Of a DNA stretch of 64,000 bases, positions 12,047 to 22,575 are shown one piece after another. The translations under genes and the position numbers were made by a program. A model generated the notes under the pieces. The model was not told where the DNA came from and made no database searches. It worked only from the letters and a program-made list of their open reading frames with translations. How positions within the stretch are numbered: position 1 is the stretch's first letter; each line of letters starts with the position of its first letter. Source of the stretch: Monarcha castaneiventris obscurior (Eukaryota; Chordata; Aves; Passeriformes; Monarchidae). The stretch is from the NCBI GenBank assembly GCA_026261815.1, contig JAMPIT010000476.1, positions 2,507,501 through 2,571,500 on the forward strand, read 5' to 3'.

Positions 12047-13094
12047 TTGCTCCCTACACATTGCTCTGCTGACCATGTGTGGATGAGGGAGGCAGAGGCA
12101 AGGGCACAGCATGAAGACTTGGTCCTGTGCAATCTTCTCATACAAAACTGCTTTTTGGAGATCCCTCAAATTTTGCCTGGGGAAGGACTGCAGAGCTCAC
12201 CCTAGAGCATTCCTGAGGGCTGCTGTATTTGCAGCTCTAGGGGGCTTCACCCAGCAGGGATCTGGGCAGGGACCTCCTGTTGCCCTTCCACTCTGCCCCA
12301 GCCTGCACTCGCAAAGATCATTTGTAGCAGGGAAAGTGCTGCAGGCGTCTGCAGCTTTTGTGTTGCTGCTCACCAGTGCCACAGAGGCTGTTTGCTGGGA
12401 TGAGCTCTTCTGCTCACTCAGACAGGGACATGTTTCTCTCTGGTCCCCACGCAGCTCACTGGGAACAGCAGCCTGAGCTGGGGATGGCCCAGCCCTGCCT
12501 TGGGACCAGCTGAAGGATGAATGGGCCCTGCTTCCAGCTGCTGAAGCCCTGCCTGCTCCTTAGGCTAATCAGATTAAGCTAAGAGTATAATCTCATTCAT
12601 TTTTTTTAAATTGGAATCTGTCTTTTTTTAACTTGCAGTACTTTTGCTTGCCTTCATTGCCTTAAATGACTCTCTTTATAAAAGCCTAGAGAGCTTGAGG
12701 ATAAATTTTTCAAAGAATGCTTTGAAAATAAGTCTTAAACTTCAAGTGAGTTGCTTGCTTTCTAAATTTTACTCAGCATGGATAACCTCCAGTGAACTAC
12801 AGTTTTTCAGAGTTTATGGAGTGCTAAGAGCACTGAGAATATTTTAAAACAAGAGGAGTGGAATCCACCAGTTTAGCCTTTTTTTTTGTCAGGTTGAAAA
12901 GCAGCCTTCCTGGGAAAGTAACTAGAAAATAACAAAGCTGTGTGCCACTACTAACCTCTTGCACTGGCTTACCACTTCACATTAAGCTCCAGAAATCCTA
13001 CGGGCCACGCCGTTTCACCGCCAGGTACAGGGGTGGTTTATGGCCATGTTTTCAGCAGGCCCTTAAAATACAAGTGCCAGCAGTGCTCCCTTAC

Positions 13095-14042
13095 CTGTTG
13101 CACAGTCTGGCCCTGTGTAGGGCCGGTAGCAGTCGCAGTGGTAGCTCAGCCACAAGTTGATGCAGCGTCCCCTGTTCTGGCACGGGTGGGGGTCACACCA
13201 GTCCTTTTTAGCACATCCTGTCCTGACATTTAAAGATGACCCAGATGATACATTCTCTGGAGTAATAACATTCAAGTCTATCTCAATATCCTGGAGACAG
13301 CCTACAAATGAAGGTGCAGAATGTGTATTAAAGGTGTTCTGTAGAGGGTTGCTGTTCCCCACTGGTAAGCCGCCCAAAAACGTGCTCTGAAACGCAAACA
13401 TCACCGGCTCGTTATCTATCTTAGCAGACGTTTTATTGAGACAGGATTCTACACAAGAGCTGTCAAGCAAATTAAGAATAACAGCTCTTGCCAAGGTTAC
13501 CTCCACTGAATGCCATTCTCCATCACTGACATTGTGTGGAATATGCAAAAGAGCCTGTGGCTGATTATTGACTTGCACGGATAAGTGTAAGTAGCCATTC
13601 AGTAACTCCAACTTTGCAAATGTATCTTTCTCCCCTCGGTGAAACAGAAAAGCTGTGGGTTGCACAGTTTGAAACCTCAGGTTTATATTATAGAAAAAAT
13701 CCTTTTTATGGGTCAGGGGATTCTTTAACAAAAGGAAACTGTTTCCTTGAAAAGAAAACGTGGTTATGGTTTCACAGTGTATTCCAGTATACCCAGGTGA
13801 ACATATGCAGCTGAATCCGTGTTGGCCATTTTTTAAATGTGGGATACATATTCCATTGTTTTGGCATTGATGATCAGTACAGCCATGTAGAACTTCTGTA
13901 CAGTTCCAGCCACCATAAAAAATCCCTTCTTTGTCTGCAGGTGGGCAATGGCAAGTGTAATTTCCAGGAAAATTCTCACAGATCCCACCATTTTGGCAAG
14001 GGTTCATGTAACATTCGTTGACGTCTTCATCACAGTGAGTAC
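13095..14042 (-). CDS. CRB1: CRB1 exon 6: EGF 10-11, laminin-G 1, EGF 12
   Basis: The largest exon here, 948 bases, is phase 1 at both ends: acceptor cttcttcag|GTACTC, donor GCAACAG|gtaagg. In order it encodes calcium-binding EGF 10 ([16 protein letters not shown]), EGF 11 ([14 protein letters not shown]) and laminin-G domain 1. Laminin-G 1 runs from about [10 protein letters not shown] through [26 protein letters not shown] and DGEWHSVEV to [11 protein letters not shown] and the closing Cys. EGF 12 ([14 protein letters not shown] ... [12 protein letters not shown]) follows. The string SGSSLNV is shared with the mammalian protein. This is the exon to which the candidate alternative first exon at 17827-17878 would splice. 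Reading past the donor gives only nine more codons before a stop. Confidence 0.97.
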
Positions 14043-17000
14043 CTGAAGAAGAAACAAAGAATTAGGCATTCTGGTTTGAATAACTGGAGCCCAAAATAAT
14101 ACTTTTAACAAAGTGTTTTATTAAATTATCTTTTATTAGAGGGGAATGCCTTGATAAATAGATGATGGACGAGTAAAAACAATTACATTAAATATAAAAA
14201 TGCCACGTACTTGCCATGGTTTCCTTGTGCAAAGTACTATATATGCACCTTAGTGATAAGCAAATTTTGCAGAAAAGAACCAAACAAATGGACAGTTTTG
14301 ATATGGATAATGTGATGAAATTAAGATAAACATCAGCAGATGAGATCAAGAAACTGTTTCCCACATTCTGTGGTAGAAATTTAGAATGCTTTGCATGGAA
14401 CTGAATTGTTTGTCACATACAAAAAACCCAAAAATTGTTGCTTAATTCCTATCCATAATATAGTATGGTCATGAGCTGGAGTATAACCTGCTGGCCTTTC
14501 CTTCTTTTTCATGTTCATTCAAACAGTGTAAGAACTACAGACTATTATTCCTGGTCCCATATGAAACATCTTGGAGCAACAGTCTTCAAGTGAGAGTCAC
14601 AAGACATGGTGGGTCAGACGGACAAGTGGCTGAACATGCCTGCAAAATATATGTACTGCAAAAAGTATGTACTACAGGGGAACTCTTTTACCTCTCCTCT
14701 ATACAAAATATAAAGCAAGAAAAGACGAAAGGAATATTTTCTCAAATGCCTCAGAGGTTGATTGGTGATGAGAGCACTTCTGCAGGAGATTGTCAATACA
14801 GTCTCATGTTTCCTCTTCTTCCATATAATGCTTGGCTTCTGGTATATCTGGTAAAAGGAGAACTCCTCATCTCAACTCCGCTGTAATTTGATAGATGTGG
14901 CCTAAGTGGGTCTGCTGGATCACACTTCACAAAGAAAAACAAATCTGTTCCTCTTGTAAAACTAATCTGTTTATCCCTCTGCACTGTTGTTCATCTATAA
15001 AGTGGTAATTACAGTAACTTCTCCCTTGAGCAATCCAGTGACCGATACGCATTCAGTGGATCAGGAAAAATCTGTTTCTCATCTCCCTTGGAAGCAGCCA
15101 AAATATCCAAATACTTTTTTGCTAACTCATGCTAAGTAAAACTCTTAACTTTTCCACTTCCCTTCATAGTTATCTTAGAGAAAAATGAGAAACACTTTGC
15201 AGTTACTTTTCAAACTAGTATCATCAGCACAAATTAAATAGATAACATTTCATCCATCCCCACAGCAAAACTGCTGCCTGTAAATCAGGTAATGAGATGT
15301 GCTGAGGTTCATGGAGTGGCAGCTGGGTGTACCAGGCACCACACCTAGATTCATAAACGAATTCACATCGAGCTTTATTTCTATAACAAAACACAGCCAT
15401 TCCTCATGGAAAATTACAGAGCAGCATTCAGCCACAATGAATTCCTTCAAATAGCAGTAGGTAAGTGTAGTTACTCAGGCTAATTCCTTGCCTGCCCACT
15501 TTATTCAATCACAGCTGTAACTGGACCCATCTTGGACAGTGGTAAGTACAGGAGAGGCAGGAGGGAACTGAGAATTGGGAGAGGTTTGTTTAAAAGATCA
15601 GCCAGAGTGAACTGGTCATAGCAGGTACACAGAAGACTCTCTCTGCAGAGATCCAACTCACCCACCCCTCCTCAATTAAAGCATACGCTGACTTTCCACT
15701 TGGACCTTCAGACTACTGAGCACGGCCAGTGCCATGTCCCTGGCCTGGCAGTGGGGTTTTACTGCAGCAGTCTCTCTCTGTTTTCCAGCCAGGCTCATCT
15801 TTATTCCAATGAGAGATGTCTGTGTATACTTTAATATGTAGTGGCATCTGGCAGAAATACAACTCATTGGGGCTGACTTTCTCCAAGAGAAGTGCAGTTC
15901 CCAAACTGTTCCTGACTGCGGGCCAGAGCCATGTCTGCTTTGTCCAGTTTGTGGCAATTTCAGTGTTAGTAACTCATCCTGCTTTTGCTATTCTAGTATA
16001 TGAAAAGTGAAGTTACTGTGAGCTATGTCTTGTTTTGGTCAATGTTTTAGTACATCTCCTGCCTGATACTGCTCCCTTCCCTGCTTTGACATCAACAACA
16101 ATGTGTCCTCAGGTCTTTTGTACAACTCAGTCTTAATATGATGGCTGTAGAAATGCAGGTCTCTTTGGGTTTTTGTGCCAGAGATAAAAATCAGTCCAGC
16201 CTACAAGCAGTTGGATCAGGTTGTGCTTAGCTTTGTCATAGGGCTTCAGAGCGGACAGACTGTGCTTAAGGATTTATGGACTGGGAGTCCCTGTGAAACC
16301 TTTCATGAAACAATCAGCATTGTGAATGACTAGGTCCTTAGCTGTTGCATTTTCAGCAATGCGTGGTGACTCTCTGTGTGCTACTTTATTGTCCCACAGC
16401 ACCTGCCAGACATTCCCTTTGCCTTGTAACTTGTGGTCTGAGTCTCACTTTGCAATGGTGACTTGCCTGTGGAAAGGATGATACAGATGCATTTGACTTT
16501 ACAATAATCTTTAGGGTCTGTGTTGTTCTCTACTTCATCAGATAAAATTAACAAAATAATTTCATGAGTATGCTAAATTTTTTTTTTGAAATCATATATA
16601 TTTCTATCTTTAAATTTAGGTAAGACATTTGATAAAAGAAATCATCAGCATCCAACAAAGAAATAAAATTACTTTTACGAGGAGGTACACATATTATTAT
16701 TATTAGTGTGTTCTTTGCCTATAGAAAATGAAAAATATCAGTTATTAAATATAAAATTACTCTGATAGAGCCACTTAAATATATAAATTTCAGTCATTTC
16801 AGTGTCTTAATACAATGCTTATATTTTAAGGAATGATATTAAAAATACATTGCAAAATAATTATTTTATCAAGTTGTGCATATAGATATACATGCATGTA
16901 TGTACTTACATATATAGGCCTACTATTTCATAATATGATTAGCACAAACACAAATATAGGTCACCACAAGACAAATAATAAGTCACTTTTTTCATATCAA

Positions 17001-17826
17001 GAATAAATAAATCAGCTGTTCTTGCAAGTGGTGTTGATATTGCTCGTTATCTGCCAATTGCTATGCAAGCAAAGACCACTGTCAGTCAAGATAAAAGCAC
17101 TCTAGATAAAAGGATTAGTCAATATTTATAGAACTGTATAAGCAGTTCAAATAGCTCAGGTTAGCATGTAAAAAAAGTATTCTCGAAAGATGTAAGACAT
17201 ACCAAAACAAGTGCAAAGGCAATGATTTTTTTTTCAGTGGTTACATGCATTAGCTCAGCTAAGCATATTTGTGTTTTTACAGGAAAAAGTGGAGTAGAAT
17301 CATACAGCATTTTCCCTTCTAAATATTACACACTGATATAAAATTTCAGATAATTAGGAATAATTAAAATGATTGCTTTTCCCACCTGTGAAGTTTTTTT
17401 TCAAAACAGAGATGAAACTGTTCCTTTGACTCAGTTTGATAGCATCAATCATCTGTCTCCTTTTTTCCCTTACACATTATGACTATATAGTGGCTATTTT
17501 CTAACTGTTAACCTCTTAATTTAACTCTCTCTTCCAAATTTAGCAGGAAAGGTTTCCTGCAGAAGCAGGATGACAAAAGCAATTATTCAAGCATAATTCT
17601 GCTGAACGCCACTGTTTTTCATTTTGATTAAACAATTATAAAAGTATTATCCAAATCACACTTTTGAGACACACTTTTGGTTAGAAATCTGCTCACAGCC
17701 TTTTGCCTTTCCAGTCCCCTGACACTAAATAAATATCAAGAAACTACAAGCAAGCAACCTGGATAGGTGCTACATGTTCAATACAGTCTAAGTGCACATA
17801 CAAATTCACAGAAAGAAAATATTTAC

Positions 17827-17878
17827 CTGTAAACATTGTCATTAAAATGATGTAAACTTGTATCCTAGTTGCAACCAT
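17827..17878 (-). CDS. CRB1: Candidate alternative first coding exon (CRB1-B-like signal peptide)
   Basis: Within intron 5 a minus-strand ATG at 17878 has a strong start context (A at -3, G at +4). It opens 17 codons plus one base, MVATRIQVYIILMTMFT, then the donor ACAG|gtaaat. The donor is phase 1, the same as exon 5, so it joins exon 6 in frame: the split glycine gives [14 protein letters not shown]. The peptide has an arginine near the start and a hydrophobic core, as a signal peptide needs. Mammalian CRB1-B is known (from memory) to start from its own promoter and signal-peptide exon ahead of exon 6. Position, phase and peptide character fit that, but I cannot compare the sequence itself. 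With exons 6-11 and the read-through tail the product would be 1001 residues. Chance occurrence in 21 kb of intron is the main alternative. Confidence 0.65.
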
Positions 17879-18300
17879 CTTTTTCCACAGGAAAATTTCC
17901 GAAAGAAAAAGATCGTTTAGCACTTAAGCAGTCCACAGAGCAAATTTCTGTAAAATTCACAACAGTTCTTAGTGTAAAGGCTTCCTTTCCAGGATTAGCT
18001 TGCTCCACTTCTGTACCTGCTGATGTAGTCTGATGGTGTATTTTGCCCAAGCCAGATCAACAAGGCTTAAAGTAAGACCCATTAAACTGCTTACACAATA
18101 GATATGTATCCTATTTAAATTATTTTCTCTCCAAGTTCGTGCTCACACTGAATGTTGTTTGTGTCTCACAGGAATGCATATTATTAGGATCTGCTCAAAA
18201 CTAGTCACTTTTTGTTGTTCTACAAGATGTTGTTGTTAAGACTTTTTTCCTTTCAAAAGGTTTGCTAATCCAGATCAACTCTTTCATGGTCACTGTCATT
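17879..18300 (-). promoter_or_regulatory. Candidate promoter and leader of the CRB1-B-like transcript
   Basis: This is the sequence immediately upstream of the candidate alternative first exon. TAATCC, the core recognised by the photoreceptor factors CRX and OTX2, occurs on the minus strand at 17992-17997, about 115 bases before the ATG. It occurs on the plus strand at 18266-18271. A TATA-like TTTAAATA lies near 18110-18120. A 61-codon upstream frame (ATG at 18050, stop at 17865) overlaps the candidate start in another frame, so a start site inside about 170 bases of the ATG would be most productive. All of this is motif-level inference. Confidence 0.35.
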
Positions 18301-18323
18301 CAGAGAAACTGTCATTCAGAGAA
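18292..18323. repeat. Perfect 16-bp tandem duplication
   Basis: The unit actgtcattcagagaa occurs twice head to tail with no mismatch, just upstream of the candidate alternative promoter. Probably a recent slippage duplication. Confidence 0.95.
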
Positions 18324-19734
18324 ACATCTTAATAAGCAGATAGAAAAGATGTAAAATATGATCTTATTTCTTTATTTTATAAAGTATTTTTGTTCTATTT
18401 GCTCTCTCTACTTAATGGAAATATGTCTCTAGATTTTTGAGTGCGCTAAAGACAGGAAAAACTTATTTACTAAAACATTTTTTTTCTTCAGCTCTTGAGC
18501 AAAACATTTTGATTTAGACCAAATTTAATGAGGGGAAAATAGAGTTCAGGAAATTTAACTACTTATTTCTGTGATAAATTTAGCAGCAGACGTTATTTTT
18601 GTCACTTATGTTTATCACTTCCTTCTTCTCCCTCAACTCATTTTATTCACTAATTAGGAAATTATTGACCTTGTGTCATATTTGTGTTTAGGTTCACCAA
18701 AAGACTTAGAATACAACTTTGGATTAATTTAATCTATGGTTCACAATTGTTTTTATGGAGATGCTCAGACAGCTGCTGCTTCTTCCAGCTTCTGACACAG
18801 GCAATGAGTGAGTTTTCCTATAATACGTTTAAATATCACGGGGTAAGAATGTCATTCAGACTCTTGGAAATGTAAGAAAGGAAGCCTTAAACAAAATAAA
18901 GTTCAGTTTGACAAGTTAATGTGAATGCACTTGATTAGTAGTGATAATCAGATGTCTCGTGCTACAGTTTGATGTTTAACGTGCACCTTATTTTGAACAT
19001 TGCAAGAAGAACTTGGAGGTTCTCAGGAACTGTCATTCCTTTTGCAGTAAGACTGTGACAGTGTGACTCTGAGGGAAGGTTATGAGCACACAGAGTCACC
19101 AGGTGGGGACAGACATCTGCTATTACAGCTCAGTGACAACACAGGGCTGGTGGCACTCTGAGACAGGGGAGCTGCAGAGCAGGGTATTCAGCAAACTCCC
19201 AAAGCCGTGCCAGAACCACTGGTGGGAGTTTGAACAAACCTGTCAGGAGCAGATACTCTAATTACAGCCAGATATTGTGTTTAATAACATTTTCATATAC
19301 TGACCAAGGAGAAAATTCCATGTGAAACCACTGTAAAGCAGGTATAAAACTTGTGTCATCCTGCCCAGAAAGTAATTTCCAGGGATTCCCTTGTCAAACT
19401 GGGATTTGATTATGGTTTGGGATTGTCCTGGCTTTGCTCTGGTTGGTGTTTTCATAAAAGATGTGGATGTTGGCACAGAAAGCTTGCCTAATAAGTTGTC
19501 TGATAAAGCAGAAAAAGTGAAACTTTTGATTGTGTTACAGACAAAATGACCTTTACAGATGAACATAAGAAATTGAGAAATGGTCTGAAATACACTGTAT
19601 TCAGTTCTGGAAGGGCTCACTCAGTTTCTACAGTCTCAGGCCACAGGCCAGAATAACCAGCAATCAGGTAGAACAACACTTTCAGTCTACAATGCTTCAG
19701 TTACACCGAGTACACTTTTGGTTCTGCACTGCAA

Positions 19735-20045
19735 GGAAGATTTGGATCAATTAGGAAGAATTCAGAGGAAAGCAATGAGAATGACTGCAGGTCGACAAAA
19801 TAAGGCTTGTGAGAAAAGGTTAAAAATGTAGGGCTGTTCAGTCAAAAGACAAGCAGAGGAAATGGGATGTGGTAAGAGCTTTTCAGTATGAAAAAGAGAG
19901 TAGACTGTGCCCTGAGACAACAGTAATCAGGTGAAAAAGTCACAGGTTTGGCCCGCACAAGGAACATCCAGGTCACACTGTAAGAAAATATTTCTAATGA
20001 TAGTAAGACAACAAAGCCTTTGTGTAAGATGCCCACTGGGAGCCA
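19735..20045 (+). mobile_element. Old CR1/L3-like LINE fragment
   Basis: The order of motifs follows the 3' region of old amniote CR1/L3 LINEs. It runs TTGGATCAATTAGGAAGAAT, then AGAGGAAAGCAATGAGAATG, then an AAAAGGTTAAAAA..GGGCTGTTCAGT stretch, then a GTAAGAAAATATTTCTAATG stretch near the usual aggaaaaacttcctaa region. It is heavily diverged and lacks an open frame. Recognised by eye from the consensus pattern; a repeat-library search would settle the family and ends. Confidence 0.6.
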
Positions 20046-21536
20046 TAAACTCTATTGTGGATCCTTAAAAATTGGTTAGAGACAAAAATGCAGTAAGACA
20101 AAAGCCAACAGACCCTGCCTTAGACACACAGTCCAAATGATACCTGCACATCTGTCCCTTCCAAGTCTAGTTTTCCATGGTTTTGGGCCTCCCTTGAATG
20201 AAGTAATTCCCAGCAATTGAGCTGCAGGTGTGTCAAACTATTACCTCCACATACAGGTATCAAATGCAAGCAGGAGGAAACCTTGGAGAAACTCAGACTG
20301 TAGGATACCCTTTAGAATTGCTTTATGGAAGACAAAGCGTTTGAAATAGCACTCCTTTGCCTATATTTTAGAATTTTGGAAATGTCTGTTATAAAATCCT
20401 ACCCCAGGTGCAAACAACTCTCTCTTCAAGGGACTCATTAATCCTGAGGCCAGCAGAAAGATCTGGCAGAGCACATTTTCTTCAGGGCCCCAGGTTTTAG
20501 CAGACAATCACGAAAATTCTAACTTTGCCACATCTGTGCAGATAATTGCAAAGAGATAATTACTTTTTGCTGGAAGGAGGAAATGCACGCTCATGAGTGA
20601 GTAAGCGCAAGGAAATAAATTGACCATCTCTGTGTCATTGTAATTAAACCCCATGCTTGTGGGCATAAATCAGTCACCATGCAGGTCAGGAAGGAGGTTT
20701 TCCTCTTATGTACATCAGTGTAGAGCAAGTGAGGAGTATTTAAATGGATTTTTTTTTCTCCTGTTTTTCTTCAGTAAAGAACTGGCTTACATTCGATACT
20801 GAAGTTAATGTGACCAGTGCTCTGATCTTGCATGGCTATTTCTGTTGCTCTCCTGGCAGGAAAAGCTTGTGTAAAATGAAGGACAGAACACAGAGCAGAG
20901 CTGGAGCACATGGAAAACAGCACTCTTTAAAATAGTAGGATGAAAATAATTTGTTAACATTGGGCTAATTTGCACACGATACCTTTCACACAGAACTCTA
21001 ATTTCGAAAAGTTGTGAGACCTTGTTATTTCTTTACTGCAGACAAATTCACTATTCTGCTATTTTTCCTCTTGCCATTTGAAATGTACATATAAAGTTAA
21101 TACTGGCTAGGAAAAAAAATTAAAATAGAGTTGAGTGGCTTGGCTTAATCATTAAATATGTCACTCTAGCTGAGGAATATGGAATTCATAATGTCCTACA
21201 TTCAGAATGGCATGCTGTAATTCAATCTTTTTAAATGTTGCTGGCCCGAAGCTTCATAGACTAGTTTGAATTTTCAGTAAAAATGGATTTTTTTAAAAGT
21301 AGTAAAAACCCCCAATCCCTTAATCTCTTCAATCAGTAAAGGTTTTCTGAGAGCAGAAGTACTTGGAAATGTTTTTCCACTTGTTTCACGTTTTGTCACA
21401 CCTAAAATAGTTCTCATTTGAAAAAAAAAAAAATAAATAAAAAGAGAGAAGAAAATCGTGTACATGCTGTAGGTGATTAGTTGTTTAGTGAGATGGGGTG
21501 TGTTTATTTGATTTCAGAAATACTGGAAGCAGCTGT

Positions 21537-21665
21537 CCGGGCTGAGCCTGGCCCCAGCTCGCGGGGGGACGCGGCAGCCCCGCGCAGACGGAGAGCCCGG
21601 AGCAGCCACGCGCGTGGCACGGCCGGGTCAGGGGCCACGTCCTGCCAGGGCAGCTCAGCAACGCT
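21537..21665. other. Isolated CpG-rich patch in intron 5
   Basis: About 130 bases with roughly 14 CpG dinucleotides (for example ctcgcggg, gacgcgg, ccacgcgcgtgg) sit abruptly in AT-rich intron. It could be a small unmethylated regulatory element, a fragment of a GC-rich insertion or a processed sequence. The open frame through it on the plus strand has no recognisable homology. Confidence 0.6.
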
Positions 21666-22499
21666 GCTGCTTGTAGCCTACACCTCCAGCCCCTGCTTCA
21701 ATTTACACAGCCAGCCATGTGGCTCCAATTGTGGGATTAGGCTCTGAATCTGGAGTAAAGAGAAACTCGTTGAAGAAATATGTCCCTGCGTGGCACTCAT
21801 TTTCCTTTCATTTCCCTGCTTCTAGAGTCAGCTTTATGTATGGGTGAACGAGGCAGCTGCTGCTGTGTTTGACTGATGGAGGCAAGGAAGAAAATCAAAT
21901 GGAGGCAGCCCAGTCTTCCCAGGCAGCATCCCTCTGGAGTGGGTTTTCTGGCTGCACAAACGTGTTGTAGCTATGGCCATGTTGACGGTATGAGATAGGA
22001 AGGGGAGAAGAGAGGAGGGAGAACACAATCATAGGGTGTGACAGGTTAAAGTGGAGAAAGGTGATGGAAAAAAGACTAGGAAAGGTTTCGGAGACCAAAC
22101 AGATGAAAGATGTGACTGGGGAAAAGGAAATAAAAATACAGGAATCAATGATGCCCCCAAAGATACTTGTGCTGGCATTTGAGACAGAATTCTTGTCAGA
22201 CACTGTGGGCATTTATGGGCAGTAAGAGGACAGAGTACATGTGTAGGGCTATCAATCTATAAAAGATGTGTGAGGGATGATAAGAAATTCTGCAGATCAT
22301 AGATAAGGTCTTCACAGAGATCTGAGCTACAAGTGAGAGTGGGGAAAGGAGACCATGGGAGCAATACCAGAGACAAAAGGTTGGAAACAATTTAGAAAAA
22401 AGCTAGCCATAGATATTTTTTTTGTAATCAAAAATGCTCCATGTGCACTGGAGCAGTCAATTCACAAAACACAGAGAATTAGGACAGAACTGTAGAAAA

Positions 22500-22575
22500 A
22501 TTTAGATTGAAAGGGAACTTCAGAGGTCATCATCTGGTCCAGTGCTGCACTCAAAGGGTCAGGACATCATCCAGA
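22500..22575 (-). mobile_element. CR1 3'-end relic, antisense
   Basis: The stretch gaaagggaacttcagaggtc then atcatctggtcca resembles the antisense form of the avian CR1 3' end (gaagggacctt..aggtcatctagtccaac). Diverged and short, so the call is tentative. Confidence 0.45.

Larger units (their letters stand above)
9615..13094 (-). other. CRB1: CRB1 intron 6
   Basis: About 3.5 kb between exons 7 and 6. It holds the long T tract next to the exon 7 acceptor (9642-9665) and a TA/TG-rich microsatellite (11992-12046). A GC-richer stretch at about 12080-12550 gives chance open frames on both strands. No gene was recognised. Confidence 0.85.

Noticed and set aside
13063..13094. Read-through of the exon 6 donor as a secreted short isoform
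   Set aside because: Only nine codons follow before the stop, with no conserved feature; a tail this short occurs easily by chance.
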